Below, piece after piece: positions 21,422-32,617 of a stretch of 64,000 nt of DNA. The translations under genes and the position numbers were made by a program. This DNA is from Helichrysum umbraculigerum (taxonomy: Eukaryota > Streptophyta > Magnoliopsida > Asterales > Asteraceae): the NCBI GenBank assembly GCA_949592205.1, contig CATIUR010000012.1:2628501-2692500 (forward strand). The letters are read 5' to 3'. How positions within the stretch are numbered: position 1 is the stretch's first letter; each line of letters begins with the position of its first letter. The notes beneath the pieces were generated by a model. The model saw only the letters and a list, made by a program, of their open reading frames with translations, made no database searches and was not told where the DNA came from.

Positions 21422-24228
21422 TGTAACACCCCCAAATTTAACAGTTTGCGGAAGCGACGTTTTGGGTGTTACTAATCAATACTCACAAGCACAAAGGATA
21501 CAGTGAACGACTCTAAATGGGACGTTCGAAAAGTTATTACATTAATACATAAGTAGTTTCAAGATACAAGCTCGAGTTCAGTAATTTCCTAGAGATTCTA
21601 ATACATAACAACTAGTACAAAAGTAATGTAATAAAATCTCCAAGCTTGTAATGCATGCGACTCGAGCTAAGTAGGCTTATCCTGCTGGGCATCCCTACTG
21701 ATGCTGTGTACCTGAGAAGCATTACTAAAACGGTCAACCAAAAGGTTGGTGAATCTCACAGGTTTGTAAGTAAGTAAACAGTTTGAACACACAAGTAGTA
21801 TTTGTAAATCATAGCCAGCCAGTAAGTAACGATCACAAGTCATGCTCATCGTTAACTTAAGTTTTAATAAGTGGGTGGTTGCAAGTCATGCAAACCGTTT
21901 GATACAATCGCCATGAGCCACCATAGTTGATGCTTAACGTACAGTAAATATAGGTACCCCCTCATGAATGTAATCCAAAACATTCATACGGAACGAGTAA
22001 GAAACGCCCGTTTCTACAGGAACGGTTCGTGGTAGTGCTTGCTACCCCGGGCGGGGATTGTCAGTCCCATATGGATCCATATACTAAAACTCGCGCTTAT
22101 CACATAACTAACAACTATGATTCAGGAGGATTTCATTGGATTAGTCGTAAACTCATGCAATTGGCGTATCGTTAATCTCGTTCAGTAAGTAAATCATGGC
22201 AGCAAGTAAGTTTTGTGTGTTCATGTAAAACAGTAATGCATCTCACCCCTGAGTATAAAACAGTAAAGTAGGGGCTGTAAGACTCACCTGAGTCTGGCAG
22301 ACGATGTACTAAGTAAGCAAGTAGTATTCCCGATCTAGCAACCCTTAGCGTCCTAATACGCATAAGGTTTAGTAAGTAAATGGAATACTTGTAAAGTATC
22401 CATGCTAGTTGTTCCCAAACTAGTTAATGTCCATTAGTTTGTTTGTAAGTTTGTAATCGTTTGTAAATCGTAGTTTGTATAAAAGTTGTACGGTTCGTTT
22501 GTTATCGGTGTATAATAATAATTCCATCCATTATTATTATGTATTCATAGTAGTTGTACAGTTGTAAAGTATACTCGTATGATCGTTTGTTTGTATTACA
22601 ACATGTATCGTTTGTGTACGTTCCAATGGGCTTAGTCCCCAAAGGGTACGAGTGAAACCTCGTAAGTATTCGTATGTAAGTTCGTATCAGTTAACGTGTA
22701 ATCCAGCACGTAACTAGTGGGTAAACTTGTAAGTTCGTATCGGTTGCAATCCCGTGTAGTGTACAAGAGTAAGTTCGTTGGAGTGTAATCTCCTAAGTAT
22801 TTCGAGTGTAAACTCGTACGCGTGTGTGAGTGAAATCTCACGTTTAGTTTAGTATAGTCTTGTACGTATTTAAGTATTGTTGTATACTTCCAAAAGTATA
22901 GCATTTTCGTATATAAGTCATATCGTATTCGATTTAGTATTTGAAAAGTGATTCCTACACTTATATAATATTTTGTTTTCTGATCTGAACTATCTGCGAC
23001 ACAAGGCTTGTGTCGCAGACCATATGCGACATAAGGTCTGTGTCGTATGGATTGGTTTCTGATTTAGTGTTTATGCGACACAATGGTTGTGTCGCAGACA
23101 AGAGTACGACATATTGGTACGACATAGTCGTTGTGTCGCAATCAAGCGATAGGTAAATTTTGTGTCGTATGTGATACGACATATGGTGCGACATAAGCGT
23201 TGTGTCGCATACATTGCGACATAACGTGCGACATAACATGCGACATAGTGTTGTGTCGCATGAAATTTTGGTCCGATGCGACACAAGAGGTCTGTTCGGA
23301 ATTTTAGTTTCCGAAAACGTATTTTCCGGTTTCCGTTGGGTCTAGAACTTTTATACTAGTTTTAATATGTTATAATAAGTCCATAATAACTATTGGTAGT
23401 CGTTTTTAAGGTTTGTGGTGTCGTTTTCTTTAAAATGACCAAAACCGACATTTACGTTAACGTGTTCAAAAACAAGTTTTAATTACATATTTGGACATTA
23501 CTAAGCTAGGGAAACATTAATCTAGCAAAATAAAAGTAATCGGAAAAGTTTCGGGTCGCCGGAAAACTTACAAAGTGATCGAATCGAGAAACCGAAAAGA
23601 TAGAGTTGTAGCCCTCGTCGTAGTGATCGTCGTTGCTCCTTTCCGTTTTGTGATTTATGTTTGTTTCGGGTGTGTTTTCTAGAGAGAGAGAGTGCCGATT
23701 TTAGAGAGAGAGATGAGAGAGTTTGAGAGAGAGTTGGAGATGATGGAGTATGGTGTTGTGTTTGAGTGTGGAAGGAGAAAGCATGGGGGGTGATGTCCCC
23801 ATGCTTGGGCCGGTTTTTGGGTGGGGCCACAAGGTGTGGTCTCACCAATTTTTCGTTCCCCCGCGTTTGCGCTCCGTGCGGTGTTCGTTTCCCCGGTCGT
23901 TTAAACGTTAAAATCATTTATGCGCGATTAAATATACGTTTTAAAATACGAAATATTACACGATAATTTAATGGTAGTATTTTACCAAAATACTAGTTTC
24001 TAAGTTATAAATTATTTAATAGTTGTTTTATCAGTGTACGCAAGTTTGTACAGTTGTTGTTTTATACGATATTTGTACTAATCGTATACGCGTATATATA
24101 TACATATATTCCATCCATATACATATATATAAGTAAGTAATGTATATAATCCTATTTCATATTATATACAAGTAATAAACACGTAATTAGGAAAATTTTA
24201 AATTTACCCTAAATTTGGGGTTGTTACA
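21422..24228 (-). repeat. E3 5' LTR
   Basis: 2807 bp, identical to the 3' LTR except about five substitutions and loss of 133 bp, corresponding to 18028-18160 of the other copy (junction here near 24010, one-base microhomology). Primer site adjoins the inner end. Confidence 0.95.
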
Positions 24229-24233
24229 CCTTT

Positions 24234-25263
24234 CCTCCAATTAAACGTGGTTAGAACCTTTATGACAAGGATTCGCGAACCTTGGTCAAACGATCACTAC
24301 CTATCTATGTTTTCTAAAACTGTAAACATGGTCTGAATTGCGTTGCTGTGGAAATACTGTTTAAAACCTTTCGTATAGTACACCGTGAATCAATTAGGGA
24401 TTTATTGGGAAATAGTGAGGGCTGGTTTATATCATAGATGGTTGGGCTTTAATACAAACTTAGTTTAAACTAGTCTAGAGTGATCATAAAGTATGTGACC
24501 CCGAAAAGACCACGGTAAACGGCATTGTACTTCGTGTAATGTTGGAAACACCTTCGGTGAAGTACAAATACGTAGAAGCTAAGGAAATGTCGGTGGTTGA
24601 AGACTGTGTCACATCCTGATTTAACTTCAAAGCTGTGGAAATGTTTGATCGCACTGTACACCGTTAGTACACCTAAAGATCTGGAACACTGTGGAAATGC
24701 TTAATTGCACTATACACCGTTAGTACATCTCGGGTCTGGAAAACTGTGGAAATGCATAATCGCATGGTACACCGTGATGAAAGCTCTAGACTAAAATATT
24801 ACCATTAATATAAAGTTAATAGTTACCAAACCAAGTCTTAATCTTAAATGCCTTGTTTGACTTCGTTGTCCCCGTAGTGTTAAGAAAGGTCGGAACCTTA
24901 GTGGGTATGTTACTCTATCTCATGCACCCAGGAACTAACTTTCCAAGAAGGGTCGTTACTCCGTCACTGGATAACGTTGAAGAGTTGAGCATCCTCCTCC
25001 GATTAGACTCAATTTGGCCTAGTACTCAGTGACATATTGATTGGTTTCCCCAATCAGTAGGGTACTAGTGTTTACACTACGAACAATTAAGCTCAGATAA
25101 GACACAAACCTTTAAAAGACGTTTTCATATCAAAACCCTAGAATCACCCCCGCATAAGCTAACGAAGTCATAACAAACACATCTCCTCCATACTGATTTC
25201 ATCCCTATTTCTATTTTCCATTTATTTACTTTTTATTTAATTGCTTTAAATTACGGACCTAAG
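24234..25263 (+). repeat. E4 5' LTR, second segment
   Basis: Matches about 36221-37253 of the E4 3' LTR. It contains three imperfect tandem units (24633-24776) around ctgtggaaatg...tacaccgt. It ends with ctaag (25259-25263), the TSD of the solo LTR. Confidence 0.92.
24633..24776 (+). repeat. Imperfect tandem repeats in E4 LTR
   Basis: Three units of roughly 50-65 bp built on ctgtggaaatg, a variable AT-rich stretch and tacaccgt. A looser fourth unit lies upstream near 24348-24387. The same set is at 36626-36769 in the 3' LTR. Confidence 0.7.
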
Positions 25264-26448
25264 TGTAACACCCCCAAATTTATTGTTTAGCGGAAGCACG
25301 TTTTGGGTGTTACGAATCAATAATCACAGCACAAAGATATATAATGAACGACCACTATATGCGTCGTTTTGGACTTGTATTGATAAAACAAAAGTTTACA
25401 TCAGAAATATTGTTTATAATAGCTCAGCTTGAAATTGAGAGATTTAAGTACATAATTAATCTATACAAAATATAATAATGCAGCTAAATCTCTGAGTGTT
25501 TGCATGATGACTCGAGCTAATTGATCCTTACTTGAGCAGTCCAACCTACTGCTGGTCACCTGTGATACATGCTAAAATTGGTCAGCGAAACGCTGGTGAG
25601 CTCACAGGTTTGTATGTCAACACATATATTTGTATGAACCGCAAGATTTAACAATTGAATTTAAAATGCAATTAAGCAAAATAAAAGTTATACAGCCATG
25701 AGCACATAGTCTGAGCTTAACTTGAGTTGTCAGGCCCACTTAAGGAAACCTAACTTGAAATGCCTCCTACGAGTGCCTAATCCACACTCGTCTTCACAAA
25801 TGCTAATACGTCCGTGTGACTAGTTAGTGCGTGCTAACCCGGACGGGGATTGTCAATCCTATATGATATCATATACTAACATTCACGCTAAAATATTAGA
25901 GACTATGCTATAGAGGACTTTAAATTGATTAGCTTGAAACTCATGTAGTATTTGAAAGTGGGTACTTGCGTTCTACTTGTAAAACAAAACAGAGCAGTAA
26001 TATCACACCCCTAGTTGTAAAATAGTGAAAATGGGGCCATGAAACTCACTTGAGTCTTGAAGTGTTTAGATAAATAAACTTGACTTGGCTTGACTTGTAT
26101 TGACGTCCGAAGACTTGTAACCTGAAGGTGTCCATGACACGCGATGGTTATTAATTGTTTAGGTATTTCGAAAGACTACCTTTGTAATTGTTTGTCCAAA
26201 TTACCCCGATTTGGTTGATTGACTTGTCCAAATTACTACGATTTGGTTGATTGAATTGTATGTTTGCAAAACGTGTACGGCCCGTTGGTGATTAATTGTA
26301 ATAATAGTTTTGATATTATCACATTGATTTTGAAGCGTTATACTTGAAAAGCAAATTCCATTATGTTTGAAAAGTTGTATCGCATAAACGTTTTGAAGTT
26401 GTACAAGTTTGACACTTGGTGAGAAATGTGCTTACGGAATCTAAGTAC

Positions 26449-26535
26449 GGGGGTCCGGGGGCAGCGCCCCTGGTTAGCGGGGTTCCAGGGGTGGCAACCC
26501 CTGGCGGGGTCCAAGGGGCTGGCCCCTGGCTGGGG
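26449..26535 (+). repeat. G-rich block in solo LTR
   Basis: Repeated units of the type ggggtccaaggggc followed by cccctgg, with inverted GGGGC/GCCCC segments. Similar blocks lie in both E6 LTRs. Confidence 0.8.
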
Positions 26536-26679
26536 TCGAGATGCCAGGTCAGCTCGAAAAATTTTTATTTCTATTAAATTGCTTTGGTGAAAAACGCATC
26601 TGGACTTGAATTTGGGTGAAATCAAGTGATAAAATTTAGGTCTCGACACTTAGTAAAAAGTTGTAAATATTCTGTTTTA

Positions 26680-26957
26680 TGCGACACAATATGCGACATA
26701 ATAATTTGTTATGCGACACAAGGGTTGTGTCGCATAGAAGTGCGACACAAGAGCTTAGCGACACAAGGGTTGTGTCGCATAAGCGTACAATGCTGATTCA
26801 ACAGCGACATAGCGATTGTGTCGCATGGTATTTGCGACATAAGGTACGACACAATATTGTGTCGCAAAAGGTCCGACATAACTGAGTTTTTACGACACAA
26901 AATACGACACAAGGGCTTTTATGCGACACAACCTGCGACACAAGGCTTGTGTCGCAA
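26680..26957. repeat. TGCGACACAA array in solo LTR
   Basis: Alternating tgcgacacaa and ttgtgtcgca units with variable spacers, equivalent in position and type to the E3 LTR array. Confidence 0.85.
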
Positions 26958-27888
26958 AGATGAACACCAAAACAGAGCCCAGCGACTGTCGAAGATTTTC
27001 GACCCAAAACTCAAATCTAACCCATTTTAAAGCTATAAAATCGTGTTTTACCTTTTGTAATGGACACATATAAACCCAAATAACCCGTAAGCATGTAAAA
27101 ATAAGCTAAAACGAGAAGTTTCGGGAATTTGTCGGAAACTTACGCGGCGTCGGATTGAAAATCCGAAAATATAGGATTGTAGATCGTAGCGTGGTGATCG
27201 TTAATCTCTAAAAATCTTGATGATCCGAGGTCGTTTTGTATATTTATTTTGATGATTTGTGAGTTGGTGGTGAGTTTGTAATTTAGAGAGAAAAGGAAAG
27301 AAAGAGAGAGAAAAGAAAGAGAGAAATGAAGAAGAAAATGGAAGTGGAGGTGGTTTTGGTGGGAGTTCCACCATTTCAGTCCACGCCTCCGCGCTCCGTG
27401 CGGTGTTCGTTTTCCCGATCGTGTAAGCGTTAAATATTTATTTTTGCGTTTAAACATACATTTTAAAATACGAATGATTATTTAATATTTTTGTTGAAAT
27501 ATCTTACTAAATACTTACTAATTACATTATAAAAGGTAAGTTGTTTAGTTTTGGTTGCGTGTTTACATTTTAATCGCGTGTATATTATTTGTGCAGTAAA
27601 ACTTGGATACGGAATATTATTGGAATAATCTCTTTAATGTAACAATGTTATTAAATAATATTTGTATTACTTAATTAAAATCGTTTACCAACGTCCATAT
27701 TAATTGACCGAATTACATTCGATTTGAGGTTCGTACGATTTAACTAAATCGTCATTTCTTGTATATATATATATTCAACAATATATAATATTTGATACAC
27801 AAATTAGCCTAACACAGAACTAATTACATGTATTAAAACTTGATTAGGCACTAATTTCTAGTCCTAATTTGATGGGTGTCACACTAAG

Positions 27889-28117
27889 TAACAAAAACCC
27901 ACTCAAACTCTGTTTTAAAAAATCCCATCACTAAAATAAACAACTTGTCTTGATACTCCCGTTTCACAATACGATTAGCTTGAAGAACGACCCTAGGTCA
28001 TACTGCTGCTATACAGTCGTAGTAAAACTTAGGTCCCCAGCTTTACAAATTAAAACACTCCACTGCCGTGTCCTCCTTCCGTTGCGTTGACGACCGTGTC
28101 GGATTGAGGCGACGACA
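27889..28117 (+). repeat. E4 5' LTR, third segment (end)
   Basis: Matches the last ~235 bp of the 3' LTR and ends GACGACA at 28117. Confidence 0.9.
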
Positions 28118-28123
28118 AGTTTT

Positions 28124-28141
28124 TGGCGCCGCTGCCGGGGA
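28124..28141 (+). other. E4 primer binding site (Asp tRNA type)
   Basis: TGGCGCCGCTGCCGGGGA, six bases after the LTR. This is the form typical of Athila-group elements, complementary to the 3' end of an aspartate tRNA (assignment from family knowledge). Confidence 0.85.
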
Positions 28142-28219
28142 GTTAATCGTAAGACTCTGAAGCATCCAGGCGAGTTTTCTATTTAGTGATACTTCTTTCC
28201 CATTCTTATTTTCTTTTCC

Positions 28220-31200
28220 TTGTTCCAACCGACAATATCTTCCCATATCCCACAACGATATTCGACCAGATCATCCGGATCTGAACCTCTCATTTTCGTA
28301 CCCGATCCTGAGTCGATTATCCATACCATCCGCAAAGAAAGACGTTCCCGTTTTCCACAAATGGCCGCTCGTGTTACTCTCGCCGACAACACCAAACCAT
28401 CCATCGAAGGACGAGGAGGACCGATTAGCTATCCAGTGATTGACGGAGCCTCTTTTGAGCTTAAACACCACATCGTACAACTCATAAAAGATAACTGCCA
28501 ATTCCACGGTCTACCCCGTGATGATCCCAACGCTCATATCGACAAATTCATTCAGGTTTCAAACTCCTGTAAGCAGAATGGGGTTGAGCAGGATATCATC
28601 CGCTTATACCTGTTCCCTTATTCTCTCGCTTTACATGCTTCTACCTGGTTTGAGGGACTTGAGACCGGCTCAATCACCTCATGGACCGACATGGGTAATA
28701 AGTTTCTCGCTAGATACTTTCCCCCGTCCAAACAAACTCAGGCAAAGAATGACATCGCAAACTTCCAACAAGCCCACGATGAATCTATCTACTCAGCATG
28801 GGAGCGATTCAAGAGTTTACTGAGGAAATGTCCAAATCACCAAATGACAAAGACTGACAAGGTGTGCACCTTCTACCGAGGTCTTCATCCTAACCATCGC
28901 ATCAATCTTGACGCAGCAGCTCAAGGAAACTTCATGAAACTTACTGATGATGAAGCATGGAGCTTGATTGAGGATATGACGATGCATCACCACGATTGGA
29001 AGTCTGATGAGCAATCCTCATCCTTAACCCTCTCCGCAAATAACACCCGCCAAACTGAAGCCATTAAGTCTCTGAGCGAACAAATTGAGACTCTGACTAA
29101 ACAGATAGCAGATCTGAAGAAACAACCACAGCAGATCCACCAAGTTCAGGCTTGCAAGAACTATGCCAACCATCCCGCTGAAGAATACGAGGTTGAGTAC
29201 GAAGATCCTACTGACGGTTCGGTCTACTATGCCCAGTTCCCTGTCAGATCTCCAAATCCTCCTGGCTTCGCTAGAACTTCACCACCCAGAACTCGAGGAA
29301 ACCAATATCCTCCACGGAACAACCAACCCCCTTTCCAGCCCAGGTTTCAGCCACGATATCCAACGTACCCGCAACAACCACAACTCCCATACAATCAACC
29401 ACTTCCATTAACCGTCACTGAGGATACCTAGCCTGCTGAGCCCGCGAAAACCATCATTCCAGTCACGAGTACTGATGACAACCTCAACAAATTCATCCAA
29501 GGTCAGACCGCTTTCAACCAAAAGACTACGGCTCGACAAGACCAAACTGATCTATTCCTTCGAAATCAACTCTCGGTCCTGAAAAGCCTTGAGAACCAGA
29601 TCGGTCAGTTAGCCCAACGTCTCGATACCCGACCGCAAGGGACCTTACCAAGCAATACTATTCAGAACCCCCACGTCGAGAAAGCCAAGACCTTAAACTC
29701 TGATAAACCAACTCCTTCTATGACTACTTCTCCAAAAAGGGAACATTCTCCTGTCCCGCCGACAGTTGAGACCAAATCAATGCCCACACCGAATCGTGAG
29801 GTTGAGATTCCTTTCCCTAACCTCCTGCACAAGAAGTACAATGCCAAGTCATTCAAACTTGATGGAAAATTCTTAGACACCGTGTCTAGAATCCCTTCTA
29901 GTACGAAATACATCCGACGAATGCTGGCAACTAAGGACAAGATTCCTTCCACTCCTAAAGTCTCCCTGAACGCCGAGTGTTCAGCCGTCATCCAGAATGC
30001 CTTACCGGAAAAGCTAGGAGACACGGGTCGATTCACCTTGACCTGTTCCATCTATCACTCAGGAACAATACGCTCCTTGGCCGATCTTGGAGCTAGTATC
30101 AATCTGATGCCTTACTCGCTCTACTCCAGATTAGAATTAGGACCTCTCCAGCCCACTAAAATGAGCGTCCAGCTTGCCGATCAATCAGTTCGATACCCGA
30201 AAGGCATTGCTGAGAATGTCATGGTAAAAGTTGACAGGTTCTATTTCCCCACTGACTTTGTAGTGATGGATATACAGGAAGACATTAACATACCCATTAT
30301 CCTAGGTAAGCCATTCATGAATATTGCACGTGCTATTATTGATGTATATTCTCAGGTTATCAGTCTACGAGCACATGGACAAACAATATCATACAAGATT
30401 GATTAGACCGACTGTTAAATAATGGAGCATGTAGAGATATACGCAATATCCATGGGCAGAGTTACTTCAGATGATGACACTTCTGATTCAGAGCCAGAAC
30501 CATACAGGCCATACGAGCATACTTGTCTTATCTTAGCTACTGAAGAGTCAGAATCAGAAGACGAGGAAATGGAAGAATCTGAACCAGAGGAAGAAATAGA
30601 AGAGGAGGAAGATTCAGAGCAGGATGAAGAAGAAGAAGAACAACCTGAAACAGAACCAGAGGAAGAAGAGATGGAAGAAACGGAACCAGAAGAAATGGAA
30701 GAATCCGAGGAAGAGCAGGAAGAATTAGAGCCCGAGGAAGTATATCAGTCCACACCACCTCATGAATACCTTCCTGACTCATATTTACCGACAGCAGAGA
30801 TTATGCAAATCGAAAACCTTGAGAACTTCATCCCTCTGTCACAAGATGAATCAGATGAAGATACACCGACTGATTACTCTCATGATGCAGAATTTGGTCT
30901 TACCATGGAGAAACTCATTGCATCAGCTATTGATCCCACCAAACCTCTCGTGTCTCCCCGACTTGACGCTCTGCTAAATATTGAGAAGACTATAGCCTTA
31001 TCCACACAGCACCCAGAGCTTTGAGACAAACTCTTGAGAAAGATTGCAGCATATAAAGCATCCCGACTTCCCCAAAGGATTCAAACCTTTGACACATCTG
31101 CACCTCGAAGTCAGTTCGAGAAGGGAAGCACTTCCGGATCTAGCCGTGATTCTGATTCTCGGGAGGAAAAAGACATCGAGATGGATTCCTCTCAGCCGAT

Positions 31201-32554
31201 ATCTCAGATTACTGATGACTCCCTTCCACCATCCGATAGTGTTGAGTTCCCTGATTTCCATGCTAGGGATACTCCAGGTGAGGAGAGTGACGAGGATGAC
31301 ATCATCTATACTGATGTTCCAATAGATATCCAGTCTGTCCAACTTCTTGCATCTTCGACTGTTCCCGCTTCTCCCCAAATTCCGACTATCTCCAACCATG
31401 AGGAATTGATAAGTGCTATTGAGGAATTCGAAAATGACATACCTATAATGACAAGCATTATCATTAACTCCACTAATGATTACACTCCACACCAAAGGAA
31501 CCTGATTGAGGAAATCAAAGCTGAATCTGAGGTCAACCAAGCCGAGAATTCCCAAGATTACAGATTCTTCCATAACCGCCTAAATGCCTTTGCCGAAGAC
31601 CTCGCTGCTCAGTTGCTACGAGAGCATCACACTACTGGACCAACACCAGAGGAGCTAGAGTTCTTTGAAGACCAAAGACGCATGTACAGGAAGATCTATG
31701 ACACGCTGTTCAGATCCGCATTTCCATATTCTGCTGAGCAACACGAGTTCTTAAATTCTTATCGCAACAATATGTACAATCCTACTGGGAATCCCGACGC
31801 AAACATAGACATCCGGTTGATGAATGATCTTAGGGGACTTCTAGATTCTATGGCTAGGAATGATCATATCGACGAGACTTCTCCTCATAGGTTCTACATT
31901 GACTGCACCATCGAGTACCACGCTCACAAGATTGCCGAAGATCTCGAGTACGTGAGTTCTGACGAGAGGACGCGTGTCATCCCTTCTTCTATACCTAAAG
32001 GTTCGATGGTTAACATCGCGAACTTCCTCGCTGATCGAATCAAGGAAATCTTCGCTGAAGTACCTGATGAAGAGCATAGTCAGATATTCAACTACGGATT
32101 ACGTGAGGTTTACGACATGATGAACAATACCTTTAAGAACTCCGACCTCACGTTTTCCCACTACCAGACCAGTCTTATCCAGGGTATTCATGAATCTATC
32201 CGAGAACTTGGAGGAAACTCCGGTATTGCAGATCACGAAACTTTACACCTGCAGTTCTTTGGATTTATGGACTCGCTCAGACAACACCATCCTGAACGAG
32301 AGATGATTGAAGCTGATGGATTCTCTTTTGTAAATTCCCGCGGAATTATCTCAAGCACAGTAAAGGAGGTTACTTGGGACCTGCTGCACATAAAAAGGAT
32401 TACAAGGCAGCATCTGCACAGCTTCCCCATATTTTCATCTGAGATTCCAAACATCGTCGACATCATCGCTCGCCATTTTCTGAGAATATACCCACGCAAC
32501 CCCAGGATTCCACTACTAAGCACTTCCGGTCCTGGTGGTTCCAGCACCAACTAA
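28220..32554 (+). pseudogene. E4 Gag-protease-unknown-domain polyprotein with four in-frame stops
   Basis: One uninterrupted frame apart from stops at 29429 (TAG), 30404 (TAG), 30416 (TAA) and 31022 (TGA); no frameshift. The first ATG is at 28361, but homologous-looking coding (RSSGSEPLIFVPDPE) starts upstream, so the original start may be lost. Order: Athila-type Gag (about 28400-29000; DDPNAHIDKF, WFEGLE), a Gln/Pro-rich tail, protease with LADLGASINLMPYS (about 30080-30120), a Glu-rich acidic linker (30470-30740), then a domain I do not recognise (about 31400-32535). There is no CCHC knuckle, reverse transcriptase, RNase H or integrase. The last domain aligns with E5 to its end (LHLQFFGFMDSL; FLRIYPRNPRIP), so it is a conserved part of this family. 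Confidence 0.88.
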
Positions 32555-32570
32555 TCTCAAGGAAGGCAAA

Positions 32571-32617
32571 GTCGAGCTCTCGACTCTAAAAGCAGCGCTT
32601 CTCGGGAGGCAACCCGT
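32571..32617 (+). other. E4 conserved double-hairpin motif after coding region
   Basis: GTCGAGCTCTCGAC (arms GTCGAG/CTCGAC) is followed by AGCGCTTCTCGGGAGGCAACCCGT, whose CGGG/CCCG ends can pair. E5 has the same pair at 39307-39352. The second motif is a hallmark of Athila-group elements; its role is not established here. Confidence 0.75.

Larger units (their letters stand above)
15439..24228 (-). mobile_element. E3: pol-less Tekay-like chromovirus (TR-GAG type)
   Basis: LTRs 15439-18378 (3', 2940 bp) and 21422-24228 (5', 2807 bp). TSD ccttt at 15434-15438 and 24229-24233, confirmed by the uninterrupted site aatcgcctttcctcc in the E4 3' LTR near 36220. Internal region of 3043 bp holds gag and a second ORF; protease, reverse transcriptase, RNase H, integrase and chromodomain are absent. 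By eye the LTRs differ by about five substitutions plus one 133-bp deletion, making this the most recent insertion here. It must rely on enzymes from a relative such as E1 or E6. Confidence 0.94.
25264..27883 (-). repeat. Solo LTR of a fourth chromovirus-like family
   Basis: 2620 bp, TGTAACACCC start, GGGTGTCACA end, flanked by ctaag on both sides (25259-25263, 27884-27888). The unoccupied site is visible in the E4 3' LTR at about 37250. No internal sequence remains, as expected after recombination between two LTRs. Orientation is inferred from similarity to the E6 LTR. It combines a G-rich block like E6 (26449-26535) with TGCGACACAA motifs like E3 (26680-26957). Confidence 0.93.

Noticed and set aside
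24470..24661. 63-residue ORF present in both E4 LTRs (also 36463-36654)
   Set aside because: Conserved only because the LTRs are copies of one another; antisense to the element transcript and over a tandem-repeat region.
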